Program-made: the position numbers and the translations under genes
From: Candidatus Binatia bacterium
GTDB taxonomy: Bacteria > Desulfobacterota > Binatia > UBA1149 > JAJCZL01
Direction: 5' to 3'
DNA: 64,000 nt
Assembly (NCBI GenBank): GCA_028278325.1
Contig: JANQEO010000320.1
Coordinates: 1 to 64,000 of the forward strand
Shown: positions 23,594 to 33,267 of the stretch, piece after piece
Layout: every line of letters starts with the position of its first letter
How positions within the stretch are numbered: the first letter of the stretch is position 1
Notes under the pieces: model-generated
Told to the model about the DNA's origin: nothing
Database searches by the model: none
What the model saw: only the letters and a program-made list of their open reading frames with translations

Positions 23594-24778
23594 ATGCCGG
23601 TGGCAGACAAGTCGCGAAAGCGTGTGTCGATTCTGGGGTCTACCGGTTCCGTGGGCACGACGGCCTTGGAGCTGATCGCAAAGTTCTCCGGTGAGTTCGA
23701 GATCGTCGCTCTCGCCGCAGGCAACAACGTCGCCTTGCTCAAGCGCCAGATCTCGGCGTTCCAGCCGTCGGTGGTGTCGGTGGCGCGCGAGTCGGATGCG
23801 GCGGAGCTCAGGGCGGCCCTGGGTCCTGACGGGCCCGCCGTTCATCATGGTGCTGACGGTCTCACCACAGTGGCGACCGCCCCCGCCGACATTTTACTGT
23901 CGGCATTGGTCGGCGCCGTAGGCCTCGAGCCCTCCCTGGCGGCCATCGACGCCGGTCTCGATCTGGCGCTCGCCAACAAGGAGGTCATGGTTGTCGCCGG
24001 CGAGCTGATGCGCAGTCACGCTCACGCGAAGTCGGTGAAGATCCTTCCGGTCGACAGTGAGCACAACGCAATCTTCCAAGCTTTGCAGGGCCGTGACAGC
24101 AGCGACGTTCGCAAGCTCCGTCTAACGGCATCGGGCGGGCCGTTTCGAGAGCACTCACGTGAGAGATTGCGCACGGTGACACGTCAGGAGGCCCTCGACC
24201 ATCCGACCTGGGACATGGGCGACAAGATCACCATCGATTCTGCCACCCTGATGAACAAGGGGCTGGAGGTCATTGAGGCGAGATGGCTGTTCGACACCGA
24301 GCAGAGCAACATAGATGTCGTCATCCATCCTCAAAGCATCGTGCATTCAATGGTCGAGTACCGTGACGGCACGGTCGTGGCAGTGATGGCGATTCCCGAT
24401 ATGAGCATTCCCGTCGCCTACTGTCTGTCCTATCCCCACGTGTTGGATCTCGGCTACCTGCCGGCGCTGGATCTGACCAAGGCGGGAGCCCTGACCTTCT
24501 TTCCGCCCGACCTTGAACGCTTCCCCTGTCTGGGGCTTGCTTACGAGGCGCTCGAGGCCGGCGGCACCATGCCCGCGGTGGCGAACGCGGCCAACGAGAT
24601 CGCGGTCAGCCGCTTTCTCGCAGACGATATCAGTTTCATGGACATACCCGCGTTGGTTGCGGATACCATGCGGCGGCACGAGCCGGTCGCCTACTCGAGC
24701 GTTACGGATCTGCTGGCAGCCGACGCTTGGGCCCGTGATCACGCTTCTAAGCTACCCTCTCAGTTGGCGGCAGGTTGA
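23594..24778 (+). CDS. dxr: 1-deoxy-D-xylulose 5-phosphate reductoisomerase
   Basis: A 394-residue enzyme that converts DXP to 2-C-methyl-D-erythritol 4-phosphate with NADPH, the committed step of the MEP isoprenoid pathway. Hallmarks are the NADPH loop GSTGSVG, LANKE, the metal and substrate segment PVDSEHNAIFQAL, TASGGPFRE, MNKGLEVIEA and HPQSIVHSMVEY. The length is normal. It is followed 23 bp later by a membrane glycosyltransferase-like gene, so co-transcription is possible. Confidence 0.97.
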   Translation: MPVADKSRKRVSILGSTGSVGTTALELIAKFSGEFEIVALAAGNNVALLKRQISAFQPSVVSVARESDAAELRAALGPDGPAVHHGADGLTTVATAPADILLSALVGAVGLEPSLAAIDAGLDLALANKEVMVVAGELMRSHAHAKSVKILPVDSEHNAIFQALQGRDSSDVRKLRLTASGGPFREHSRERLRTVTRQEALDHPTWDMGDKITIDSATLMNKGLEVIEARWLFDTEQSNIDVVIHPQSIVHSMVEYRDGTVVAVMAIPDMSIPVAYCLSYPHVLDLGYLPALDLTKAGALTFFPPDLERFPCLGLAYEALEAGGTMPAVANAANEIAVSRFLADDISFMDIPALVADTMRRHEPVAYSSVTDLLAADAWARDHASKLPSQLAAG

Positions 24779-24801
24779 GGCACGGCCGGGCCTATACCTG
24801 A

Positions 24802-26733
24802 ATGGAGAGGCTCGCACAGCGATTCCTCCCCGTCTTCACCATCGTGCTGGCGGCTTCCTTGGCGCTGCGCAAGCTGGGGGACTTCGACACCTGGTGGCAT
24901 CTTGCCGCCGGCCGTTGGTCCGTGGAGAACGGTGCGGTTCCGTATACAGACAAGTTGTCTTTCACTGTGCCCGATCACGAGTGGATCAACCTGCAGTGGC
25001 TCTTCGACGTCGTTAGTTACGCCGTCTTCAGCGTAGGCGGAGCGGAATCCCTCTGCATCTTCGCGGCCGCGTGCTTCACGCTTGCGTTGGTCATTCTTAT
25101 GCGAAACGTCGCCGCCTCCCTGGGGCCGATCGGATCCTCGTTGCTCGTGCTGTGGACGCTCACCGTCATCTACGAGCGATTCCTGATCCGTCCCGAGATG
25201 TTCTCCTTCGTTCTGGTGGGACTGTCGCTGGTACTGCTCGCGCGCGCACACCGCGACGAGGGCAGATCGCTTTGGCTCTTGGTGCCTTTGATGATTCTGT
25301 GGGTCAACGTCCACTCGCTCTTCATCGTGGGCGTATACTGCATCGCCACCGCGATGGTCTCTTGTTGTCTGTGCGAGCTCTCCGTGCTTCCGGCGGTGTG
25401 GAGGAGGTCGGGTCATCTCGGCAGGGCAGGCAGCCGCCGCATGTTGATGTGGGGAAGCGCCGCGCTGCTTGCCACCCTGGTTAATCCTTACTTCGTCGAG
25501 GGCGTTATCTTCCCGTTCGAACTCCTCAGCCGCATAGACGGCTCCACGAGGACTTTCAGCGTGATCGGGGAGTTCCGCCCGCCGTTCTCCGGCTACTTTC
25601 CGACTCTCGTAATCGGCTCCTATCAGGTGTTTTTCTTTTTCTCCGGGGCGGTCGTGGCAGTCGCGGCACTTCTGACCGCGCTGCCGGGAGCGGTCGCGAC
25701 ACGGCGCGAAGAAGTACCGGTAAGGTTCGATCCTGCCGGCCTGCTATTGTTCGTGGGCATGGCATACCTGTCGCTCAGCGCGCGTCGCAACACGGCGATC
25801 TTCATCATCACGACGGCTCCCTTCGTCGCCCAGTGCCTGGCCGTGATCAAAGCGAAACTGCCGGCGCCGGGCGCGAGGCATGAATCGGCGGCCTGGGCGC
25901 GCACAGGCGTCGCCTGGGTGATGGTCGCGGTCTTGTGGGTCGGCACCGCACTGGTCGTGACCAATCGCTTCTACCGCTGGGACGACCAGACCCAGGAGTT
26001 CGGCGTCGGGGTGATGGAATACAATTTCCCGATCCGAGCGGCCGGGTTCGCGCACGATATCGGGATCTCTCCCAACCTGTACAACGACATGACGGCAGGT
26101 GGCTATTTGAGCTGGGCCCGTCCGGTGGACGAGGGCGTCTTCATGGACGGGAGGCTGGAAGTCTATGATGCCGAGTTCTTCGGCAAGTACACTGAGGGAC
26201 TCAGGAATCCGGCGGTCTGGGGGCTTCAAGCCGAAGAGTACGACATCAACTCAGTGATACTGTTTCATCGCTGGGGCAACCGCCACGTTCTCATAGCCGC
26301 GCTTGCACGATCACCGGCATGGTCCCTGGTGTACTACGACGAGGTCGCCGTGGTCTTCGTGCGCACGGACGGTGGTGAGGACGCGATCGCTGCCGCCCGA
26401 GAGCTGTATCCCCGCCACGCCGAGGAGATCGAGAAACGCTTGTCGCGCGCTGCCGGTTCTTGGCAAGAGCCGAGAGGGGCCTCGGTCGCCGCGGTCAGCT
26501 TCGCGACGTTGCTCGACACTCTGGGGCGCGCTCACGATGCAGCCGAGTATCGGTTGCTCGCGCTCGATCTCGGCCTCTCCGCCCGCAGCGAACTGGCTAC
26601 GCTCCTACGCCTGTCCAACTACTACCTGCAGACGCGTCAGAACGCGCAGGCGGCAATCTACCTGCGACGTGTCTTGGAGAGAGATCCCGACAACGAACGG
26701 GTCATCGCGGCCCTCGAGAACCTGGGAGTCTGA
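24802..26733 (+). CDS. Polytopic GT-C-like membrane protein with C-terminal helical repeats
   Basis: A 643-residue protein. The first ~400 residues contain about ten membrane helices and begin with the motif DFDTWWHLAAGRW...WINLQWLFD. That pattern recurs in uncharacterised bacterial GT-C-fold membrane proteins and may include the acidic active-site residue. A soluble part follows, with TAGGYLSWARPV and VFMDGRLEVYD, and TPR-like helices at the end (LLRLSNYYLQTRQNAQAAIYL). It probably handles polyprenyl-linked sugars or a related lipid-linked substrate; this is inferred. The next gene begins at the base after its stop codon. Confidence 0.6.
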   Translation: MERLAQRFLPVFTIVLAASLALRKLGDFDTWWHLAAGRWSVENGAVPYTDKLSFTVPDHEWINLQWLFDVVSYAVFSVGGAESLCIFAAACFTLALVILMRNVAASLGPIGSSLLVLWTLTVIYERFLIRPEMFSFVLVGLSLVLLARAHRDEGRSLWLLVPLMILWVNVHSLFIVGVYCIATAMVSCCLCELSVLPAVWRRSGHLGRAGSRRMLMWGSAALLATLVNPYFVEGVIFPFELLSRIDGSTRTFSVIGEFRPPFSGYFPTLVIGSYQVFFFFSGAVVAVAALLTALPGAVATRREEVPVRFDPAGLLLFVGMAYLSLSARRNTAIFIITTAPFVAQCLAVIKAKLPAPGARHESAAWARTGVAWVMVAVLWVGTALVVTNRFYRWDDQTQEFGVGVMEYNFPIRAAGFAHDIGISPNLYNDMTAGGYLSWARPVDEGVFMDGRLEVYDAEFFGKYTEGLRNPAVWGLQAEEYDINSVILFHRWGNRHVLIAALARSPAWSLVYYDEVAVVFVRTDGGEDAIAAARELYPRHAEEIEKRLSRAAGSWQEPRGASVAAVSFATLLDTLGRAHDAAEYRLLALDLGLSARSELATLLRLSNYYLQTRQNAQAAIYLRRVLERDPDNERVIAALENLGV

Positions 26734-28419
26734 GTGCCTCACGGAGACCACAGGATACCGCCGGCCGCCAAGGCTCTCGCCGCAGTCCTATTATCCGTCT
26801 TCGTGCTCCAGGCATCGTCGGCCGCTCGACGCGATTCGGTTACCATCGACGAATACGAACACCTCCCTGTCGGTCTCTACGTTCTCTATACCCACGACTA
26901 CAGCCTCGATCCGATAAACCCACCGCTGGTGGGAATGATCGCCGCACTGCCCTTGCTGCGCTCGGCCCCGGCCTTCGAGACCGATGCGAGTTGGGGTCAC
27001 TGGGGCCTCGGCTACACTCTCATGCGCCTCAACGTCGGCGAGTATCAGGAGATCTTCGTACGCGGCCGCACGATGATCGTACTCCTGAGCGCCTTACTCG
27101 GTTGCCTGGTCTTCGCATGGGCCAACCGTTTGTACGGATGGCGGTCGGCATTGGTGGCCGTAGGGTTGTTTTCCTTCTCGCCCTCCATGCTCGCGCACGG
27201 GCACCTTGTGACTCTGGACGCGCCGGGCGCTCTGGGGTTTGCGGCGACGGTCTGGGCCGCCTGGTGGCTACTCGACCGCCCCGGCATCGCGCGCGCCGCG
27301 TTGCTCGGTCTTGCGCTCGGGGTTGCCAACCTACTGAAGCTATCGGCCTTCATACTCGCATTGGTCATTGTCGCCGTCGTCGTCATCAGGATCGTTACCG
27401 AGCGCGGTGAGGACCGTGTGCCGATTTCGCGCTGGTTGTTGCTGCTCATTGTGACGGGTCTGGTATCGCTGTTCGTTCTCAATGCCGGGTACGAGTTCCA
27501 AGGAACCCTGGCACCGCTTTCGGAGGCAGCGCTTGCCGAGGGCGGGATGCTGGCCGGTATCCGTGACGCTTTGCCTTGGTTGAGGCTGCCCTTGCCGCTT
27601 CCTTTCGTGGACGGTGTCGACATGGTCTTGAACGTGGGCAAAGGCCACGAACCGTCCTATTTCCTCGCTGGAGAACTCTCGAGTGAGGGGTGGTGGTACT
27701 ATCACCTGGCCGCGTTCGCCTTCAAGACGCCGATTCCTCTGTTGATCGCAGGGGCGATCGCGATGGGGCAGTGGATCTTCGGGCGCCGCCGCGGCTCGCG
27801 GGAGTACTGCTTGTTCGTGACCGTAATCGTGGTGTTCGCGGCCAACTCCCTGTTCAACTCTTTATATATAGGAGTGCGTCACGTACTTCCCGTCTATCCC
27901 GTTCTGTTCATCGCCGTTTCGCCGTTGTTCGCGAATGCGTTTCAGCGAGCGGCAAGCACAGGCAGGCGTTCGGTGGATCTGGCTGCTGCGGGCTGCGTCG
28001 CCGCGCTTTTGTTGTGGTTTGCGACGGCGAGCGTCCTTACGGCGCCTCGCTATCTCGAGTACTTCAACGAAGCTGCCGGCGGTAGGGAAAACGGCCACGA
28101 GCTGTTGGTCGATTCCAACATCGACTGGGGCCAGGACCTCTTGCGTTTGAAGGATTACATCGACGCCGAAGGCATCACGCGGATCAACCTGGCCTATTTC
28201 GGACGGGTCCACCCGGCGGTTTACGGTATTCCCTTCGTGCCTCTGGAGGGCCCGGCCGACCGTGGTGTGACGGCAGTGTCGGCCAGTTTCCTCATGGGCC
28301 GTCCCTACTTTTGGTATAGGGGCGGCAGACTTGGCTGGGTCAAGTCCAATACCTATACATGGTTGCAGGAGCGTGAGCCGGTGGCCCGAGTCGGCTCGAT
28401 GTTCATATACGATCTGTAG
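26734..28419 (+). CDS. ArnT/PMT-type membrane glycosyltransferase (GT39-like)
   Basis: A 561-residue protein with about eleven membrane helices. The first periplasmic loop has SVTIDEYEHLPVGLYVLYTHDYSLDPINPPL. The DEYEH acidic pair and the following NPPL match the lipid-linked-sugar-dependent GT-C families (ArnT, PMT). Later segments are GHLVTLDAPGALGFAATVWAAW, YIGVRHVLPVYP and VDSNIDWGQDL. It would transfer a sugar from a polyprenyl phosphate to a lipid or protein in the periplasm. GTG directly follows the previous stop, so the two are translationally coupled. Confidence 0.8.
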   Translation: MPHGDHRIPPAAKALAAVLLSVFVLQASSAARRDSVTIDEYEHLPVGLYVLYTHDYSLDPINPPLVGMIAALPLLRSAPAFETDASWGHWGLGYTLMRLNVGEYQEIFVRGRTMIVLLSALLGCLVFAWANRLYGWRSALVAVGLFSFSPSMLAHGHLVTLDAPGALGFAATVWAAWWLLDRPGIARAALLGLALGVANLLKLSAFILALVIVAVVVIRIVTERGEDRVPISRWLLLLIVTGLVSLFVLNAGYEFQGTLAPLSEAALAEGGMLAGIRDALPWLRLPLPLPFVDGVDMVLNVGKGHEPSYFLAGELSSEGWWYYHLAAFAFKTPIPLLIAGAIAMGQWIFGRRRGSREYCLFVTVIVVFAANSLFNSLYIGVRHVLPVYPVLFIAVSPLFANAFQRAASTGRRSVDLAAAGCVAALLLWFATASVLTAPRYLEYFNEAAGGRENGHELLVDSNIDWGQDLLRLKDYIDAEGITRINLAYFGRVHPAVYGIPFVPLEGPADRGVTAVSASFLMGRPYFWYRGGRLGWVKSNTYTWLQEREPVARVGSMFIYDL

Positions 28420-28712
28420 TGCCGGACTCTCCCGCAAAGACCGATCGCGCCACTCGTGTGGTGCGCGTGGCGGCCATCAGCGCCGTAGTGCTGGGCCTCG
28501 AGTGGCGGCTGGCCGATCCGGAGACGATCCTGTCTGATCCGGTGTTGAGGATCACTCCATGGGCAATGCTGGCGCTGCTTTTTCCCGTGGCCATCGGCGT
28601 GTGGACCTTCGAGATCGCGGGCAAGCACAGGTCGGCCGTGAAAGCCGATCTCCTGTGGTCGGTTCTGGTAGGGACCTTCTTGTATCTGGCTGTTCTGCTC
28701 GTGAACTTCTGA
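28419..28712 (+). CDS. Small integral membrane protein, 97 aa
   Basis: It has three predicted membrane helices (about residues 17-35, 45-63, 76-95) with basic loops. The GTG start overlaps the TAG stop of the glycosyltransferase by one base, which supports translation. The family is not recognised; it may be an accessory of the preceding membrane enzymes. Confidence 0.6.
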   Translation: MPDSPAKTDRATRVVRVAAISAVVLGLEWRLADPETILSDPVLRITPWAMLALLFPVAIGVWTFEIAGKHRSAVKADLLWSVLVGTFLYLAVLLVNF

Positions 28713-28726
28713 CCGGCGGGCGCCGC

Positions 28727-29611
28727 TCAGCCGAGGTCACCTGCGCCCAAGCCCAACCTTCGCGCCGCATACCTGCGGTAACGCTGTTGCAGGTCTCGAG
28801 TCAGCTCTCCGACGCGGCCGTTTCCTATCTTCATGCGGTCGACACGAAGGACCGGAACGACCTCTATCGTCGATGAGGTGATGAACATCTCGTCGGCGTT
28901 GGCGAGATCGTCCGTCGTGATGCGCCGCTCGCCGACCTCGGTTAGGCGGCGCGCGATCTTCATGACTATGGAGCGGGTGACGCCGGGCAGGATCCCGTCG
29001 CCGACCGGCGTCGTGTAGATCTTTCCCTTGCTGACGACGAAGAAATTGCTCGTCGTTCCCTCCAGCACGGTCGAGTCGTCGAGGCGATAAAGAGACTCGA
29101 ACGCCCCTCTGTCGGCAGCGGCCATCTTGCCTCTTACGGCAGGGAGGTAATTGAGAGTCTTGAGCTGGCGCATCGCCGGGTTTACGCCTCGCCCGAATCC
29201 GACCAGGTGAACGCTGACCCCGTTTGCCCGCGCCAAGTCGAGCCCGTCCTCGAGAGGACGAAACAGCATCAAGCGTGTCGGCTTGGCGGCGCGGCCCGGG
29301 ATGAGAGTGACGGGTCCGGACCCCCGGGTAATGGTGAAACGTATGGCGCCCGCTCCGGTAACGCCGTTCAGCTTGGCCAGCCGTACGCTGCGGCCCGCCC
29401 AGTCTTCGCCGGGATCGAAGGGGATCCCTAGGGCTCGCGCCGACTTGGCCATGCGGGTTACGTGCTCCCTTACCGCGAAGGGCCGGCCGGCGTAGACGGG
29501 CCAGGTCTCGAACAGGCCTTCTCCGAAAAGGAAGCCGCGATCGGTTGCCGGCACGGCAGCCTTCGACAGCTCTACGTAGCGTCCGTTCAGGTAGCAGACC
29601 GGCGGCTTCAT
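28727..29611 (-). CDS. pabC: Aminodeoxychorismate lyase (class IV aminotransferase fold)
   Basis: A 294-residue fold-type IV PLP enzyme: ATDRGFLFGEGLFET near the N-terminus, the PLP lysine in QLKTLNYLP, EGTTSNFF and GILPGVTRS. Class IV aminotransferases include IlvE, Dat and PabC. Its start overlaps the stop of pabB (ATGA), which makes PabC, releasing p-aminobenzoate and pyruvate from aminodeoxychorismate, the best choice. IlvE-type branched-chain transamination cannot be excluded from sequence alone. Confidence 0.82.
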   Translation of the reverse strand: MKPPVCYLNGRYVELSKAAVPATDRGFLFGEGLFETWPVYAGRPFAVREHVTRMAKSARALGIPFDPGEDWAGRSVRLAKLNGVTGAGAIRFTITRGSGPVTLIPGRAAKPTRLMLFRPLEDGLDLARANGVSVHLVGFGRGVNPAMRQLKTLNYLPAVRGKMAAADRGAFESLYRLDDSTVLEGTTSNFFVVSKGKIYTTPVGDGILPGVTRSIVMKIARRLTEVGERRITTDDLANADEMFITSSTIEVVPVLRVDRMKIGNGRVGELTRDLQQRYRRYAARRLGLGAGDLG

Positions 29612-30963
29612 GATGCCAGCGCCCGCGCCGGGGAGGTTTCCGTCAGTAGAGCCCGCCGGAATGCGACCGACTTGGTTTCGGTTTCGTCGAGTTCTTTGTC
29701 CACGTTCGAGTCTGCGACGATGCCGCCACCTGCCGAATACACGATACGGCCCTCACGGCACACGGCCGTACGTATGGCGACGCTGAGATCGACGGAGCGC
29801 GACCCGTTGAAGCATCCGATGGCTCCCGTGTAGACGCCACGCGCGCAGGTTTCGACTTCCGAAATGATCTCCATCGCCTTGATCTTGGGGGCGCCGGTGA
29901 TGGAGCCCCCGGGGAAGCAAGCCCGGAGTATATCGGCCAACCCTGCCTCGTCCACAAGCCGGCCGCGCACTTCCGATTCCAGATGGTGCACCGTCGCGAA
30001 GGTTCGGGGCCGTGCGTAGGACGCCACTTCGATGCTGCCGATACGGCACACCCTGCCGAGATCGTTGCGCTCCAGGTCGACTATCATCACGTGTTCGGCC
30101 AGCTCCTTGGGGTCGGCTGTAAGTTCCGTGATCTGGCGGCGATCGCGCAGCGGATCGGCCGAGCGCGGCCGCGTTCCTTTGATCGGGAATGTGGAGATTT
30201 CCGCGCCCCGCACCTTGAGAAAAGTCTCGGGCGAGTTGCTGAGGATCTGGAAAGCGCCTGTATCGATGAAGGCTCCGCGAGGCACCGGCTGGGCGCGCCG
30301 AAGACGCCGATAGACGGTTGCCGCCGCAGACTGCTGGGCGATCCATATCCTGCGAGAGAGGTTGGCCTGATAGATCTCGCCTGCGGCGATGGCGTCGCGG
30401 ATGCGTGCGAAGGCTCTGCGGTAATCGGCGTTGGGATCGCTGTCGCGGTCGAGCGGCGGGGTCATGCAGCGGTTGAGGTGGATGGATGGCTGCGTTGACC
30501 GCCTCTTGCGAGGATTGAAAGCGATGTGTAGCTGCTCTCGTTTATGCGGGTCCCATCCGTCGACTCGATCGTAGGTGCACAGCAACGCCAGCGGTAGGCC
30601 CGAGGGATCCGCTCCGGATGAAGGGCCGCGCTCAAGGAAGCTTGCCAATTCGTAAGACAAGTAGCCCACCGTTCGCGGCAACTCGGCGCCGCTGCCGGGC
30701 GCGCCCTCCGCGTCGCATGCGTGGCGGTCCACGTAGTCGGCGATGGCTTCGAAGGGGTCACGGTCGCCGCCCGACGTAGATCCTCGCGGCCACTCGTGGC
30801 AGACGCCGCGAGCGTCCACGACGAGCACGGACTCGGGAGACGAGCCGGCGAACGAGAGGTCGCCTTCGCCTCTATCGAGGAAGAAAGCGAAGGGTTCGCC
30901 CGAGTGCGAAGCGAACAGGGGCCACGGCGCCGGGCGGCTGTCTGTCGATGCCGTCGTGTTCAC
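29608..30963 (-). CDS. pabB: Aminodeoxychorismate synthase component I
   Basis: A 451-residue chorismate-binding enzyme that adds ammonia to chorismate for folate synthesis. Motifs are FPIKGTRPRS (catalytic Lys), ELTADPKELAEHVMIVDLERNDLGRVC, CFPGGSITGAPKIKAMEII and GVYTGAIGC. These occur in both TrpE and PabB; the overlap with pabC points to PabB. I chose GTG at 30963, because the reading frame beyond it (to 31221) has an unlikely Thr/Arg-rich composition and would overlap the divergent protease-like gene. The start is therefore approximate. Confidence 0.88.
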   Translation of the reverse strand: MNTTASTDSRPAPWPLFASHSGEPFAFFLDRGEGDLSFAGSSPESVLVVDARGVCHEWPRGSTSGGDRDPFEAIADYVDRHACDAEGAPGSGAELPRTVGYLSYELASFLERGPSSGADPSGLPLALLCTYDRVDGWDPHKREQLHIAFNPRKRRSTQPSIHLNRCMTPPLDRDSDPNADYRRAFARIRDAIAAGEIYQANLSRRIWIAQQSAAATVYRRLRRAQPVPRGAFIDTGAFQILSNSPETFLKVRGAEISTFPIKGTRPRSADPLRDRRQITELTADPKELAEHVMIVDLERNDLGRVCRIGSIEVASYARPRTFATVHHLESEVRGRLVDEAGLADILRACFPGGSITGAPKIKAMEIISEVETCARGVYTGAIGCFNGSRSVDLSVAIRTAVCREGRIVYSAGGGIVADSNVDKELDETETKSVAFRRALLTETSPARALAS

Positions 30964-31054
30964 GCAGAAGGCAGTATTAGCGCGGTTGCAGATCGGGCTC
31001 GAACATCGCAGCCCGAGGTTGCGTGGGGCGGCTCGGGTGTCTAGGTTGAATCGC

Positions 31055-31969
31055 GTGGATGCCTGCTTGCGCCTTCTCCACCGCGTCGCTTCCTCGACCG
31101 TAACGCTCTCGGCCCAGATACCGGAAACGCATCCATCCGTCGTCGTGCTGGGCACCCAACGGCTCGGCTCCGGGGCGGTGGTCTCCGACACCGACGACGT
31201 AGCGTTGGTGCTCACCGTCAACTACGTCGTGCTCGGTGCGACCCGGGTCATCGTGACCGACCTCCGTGGAAACTCCTTCGAGGGCGTCGTCGCGGCTCAG
31301 GACTTCGCTTCGGGGGTCGCCGTGGTACGCGTGGACAGGCCGACGCAGTTGCCGCGTCCTTTGAAGCCCGGGACCTCCGTGGGGCTGGAACGTGGCGATG
31401 ACGTTTTCACCGTAGCGAGCGTCGGTGACGAGGAAAGGCGTGCCGCAAGCGGGGTGGTGACATCCTTGGAACCCATCGACGCCTACTGGGAGTACCGTCT
31501 CGAGCGCTCGATCGCGTCCACTTGTATGACGGCCGGCCTGGGCGGGGCGCCGCTGTGCGACACGGCAGGCAGAGTCGTCGGCATAGTCTCGCTGAGTCTG
31601 GGTATGATCGGCCGCGCATCCTTGGCCATCCCCGCGGAGAACTACTACGACCACGCGGATGAACTCCTGGAGCACGGCCGCCGCGTAACTCGGGCGCGCC
31701 GTGCATGGGTGGGAATGTTTTGTTCGGGGGTTTCCGACCAGACCGTAGTTGCCGGACTCATACCCGGCGGCCCCGGCGACCGCTGCGGACTCAGAGTCGG
31801 TGACGTGGTGGTGAGAGTGGACGGCACGCCGGTGTCGACGCGCGCCGAGCTATACCAGAGTCTATGGGTGCACGGGCCCGGGGAGAAGGTGGAGTTGGCC
31901 GTATACCGTGACGGGGCTATCGCTACCCTGGACGTAGAGAGCGGTGATGCGGAAGAGTTCTTCGCCTGA
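31055..31969 (+). CDS. Trypsin-fold/PDZ protein lacking the catalytic triad (pseudoprotease)
   Basis: About 304 residues from GTG 31055 (TTG 31046 is an alternative). The first ~200 residues follow the HtrA/DegP trypsin fold strand by strand, but the catalytic residues are gone. The usual TNAHVV is TVNYVV (His to Tyr), the usual DLAV is GVAV (Asp to Gly), and the usual GNSGGP is AGLGGAP (Ser to Leu). The C-terminal PDZ domain is intact (WVGMFCSG...GLIPGGPGDRCGLRVGDVVVRVDGTPVSTRAEL). No signal peptide is clear. It is probably a non-proteolytic binding protein or chaperone. Confidence 0.8.
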   Translation: MDACLRLLHRVASSTVTLSAQIPETHPSVVVLGTQRLGSGAVVSDTDDVALVLTVNYVVLGATRVIVTDLRGNSFEGVVAAQDFASGVAVVRVDRPTQLPRPLKPGTSVGLERGDDVFTVASVGDEERRAASGVVTSLEPIDAYWEYRLERSIASTCMTAGLGGAPLCDTAGRVVGIVSLSLGMIGRASLAIPAENYYDHADELLEHGRRVTRARRAWVGMFCSGVSDQTVVAGLIPGGPGDRCGLRVGDVVVRVDGTPVSTRAELYQSLWVHGPGEKVELAVYRDGAIATLDVESGDAEEFFA

Positions 31970-31975
31970 GTCTCA

Positions 31976-33175
31976 CTAGGCAGCGGCGGGAGCATCCTCC
32001 GAGGTTTCCGCGCCGCCATCGGCCGAAGGCTTGCGGCTCGGACCGGCCAGGAACACCATCAAGCCGAACAGCGTGATCGCGAGCGTCACCGAAAACATCG
32101 TTGCGTAGCCGTGTCGTTCCGCGATGGTGCCGAAGAAGAACGAACACACCGATATTCCCAAGGTATAGGACCCGCTGAACAGCGATTGAGTGCGGCCGAT
32201 GTTGCTCGCACTGCTCCAATCCGCCACCAGTGCGTTCATGGTCGGGTAGAGTAACCCCTGGGCGATACCGAAGATCACGCCGATCACGGCCATACCGGCC
32301 GCCGATCTGATGAACACCAGCATCGCCACCGCCAGGCTCATGGTAAGCATGGCCGGCACCAGCACGGCCCGCCGCCCCAGACGGTCCGAAGCGCTGCCGA
32401 AAAGCAGACGGACGGCTACGGCGGCGACGCTCCAGGCCGCGAAGAAGATGCCGACGCGTCCGAGATCGAAGCGCTCGATCAGGACGGGCACGAAGGTTGC
32501 GGTGGCGCCGAAGCCGAAGCCGTAGCAGAGCATGGCGACGGTTGCCGTGAACACGGCGCGTTTGGCCAAGCCCGCGTCATAGCTGACTCCGTCGGCAGGC
32601 ATCACGAAGTCCGGCGGCCGGGGCATCCGTACGGCGAGCAGGAACGCCAAGGTGCCGAGCACCGCGCCCGTGGCGAACATCGCGTCGAATCCCCATCTAA
32701 GGATGATCTCCTCGCCTATCAGCGGGCTCAGGGAATGAGTGAGGACGGTGGAGATCCCGAACCAGCCGATCGCTTCGGCGCGCCGTTCGAAAGGCGCGAA
32801 CAACACGGCGAGGGTCTGGCCCGCCGTGAAGGCGCAGGTGAAAGCGATCCCCTGTATGGCCCTGACCACGTAGAGGGTCGGGCCGATGGACTCGAGGTAG
32901 ATGAACCACAGCGAGCACAGAGCGCTGACGAGAGTGCCCGAGATCAGGATCCGTCGGCGGCCGAAGCGGTCGAGCAGATAGCCGATTATCGGGAGGGCAA
33001 TGAGGCCGGCGAATCCTTGGACGCCGACGACGCGTCCGGCGATTTCCTCTCCACCACCCCGCTCCAGCACCCAAAGAGGGATCAAGAGGAAAAAAGCGAA
33101 GTTCAGGAAGAAGACGAAGTTACAGGCGGCGACCAGGAAGAACGCCCTCGGTATGGGAACTCTACTCCCGGCCAT
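31976..33175 (-). CDS. Major facilitator superfamily transporter
   Basis: A 399-residue protein with twelve predicted membrane helices in two halves. Each half has its loop motif (LLDRFGRRRILISG and SDRLGRRAVLVPAM), and an arginine-containing helix follows (VVRAIQGIAFTCAF). It belongs among drug/metabolite efflux-like MFS members; the substrate cannot be told. The tail is acidic and alanine-rich. It ends 7 bp from the end of the pseudoprotease gene and diverges from gspA. Confidence 0.9.
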   Translation of the reverse strand: MAGSRVPIPRAFFLVAACNFVFFLNFAFFLLIPLWVLERGGGEEIAGRVVGVQGFAGLIALPIIGYLLDRFGRRRILISGTLVSALCSLWFIYLESIGPTLYVVRAIQGIAFTCAFTAGQTLAVLFAPFERRAEAIGWFGISTVLTHSLSPLIGEEIILRWGFDAMFATGAVLGTLAFLLAVRMPRPPDFVMPADGVSYDAGLAKRAVFTATVAMLCYGFGFGATATFVPVLIERFDLGRVGIFFAAWSVAAVAVRLLFGSASDRLGRRAVLVPAMLTMSLAVAMLVFIRSAAGMAVIGVIFGIAQGLLYPTMNALVADWSSASNIGRTQSLFSGSYTLGISVCSFFFGTIAERHGYATMFSVTLAITLFGLMVFLAGPSRKPSADGGAETSEDAPAAA

Positions 33176-33267
33176 CCCGCCTACCTAACCGGCGATCGGC
33201 CCGCAGGCAAAGGACTTTGCGCCTGCTTGAATTGAGTTCCCCACTTGGGGATGATGTCGCCCGCATC

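Noticed and set aside
30963..31221. N-terminal extension of pabB to 31221
   Set aside because: It is Thr/Arg-rich without resemblance to PabB and would overlap the divergent trypsin-fold gene.
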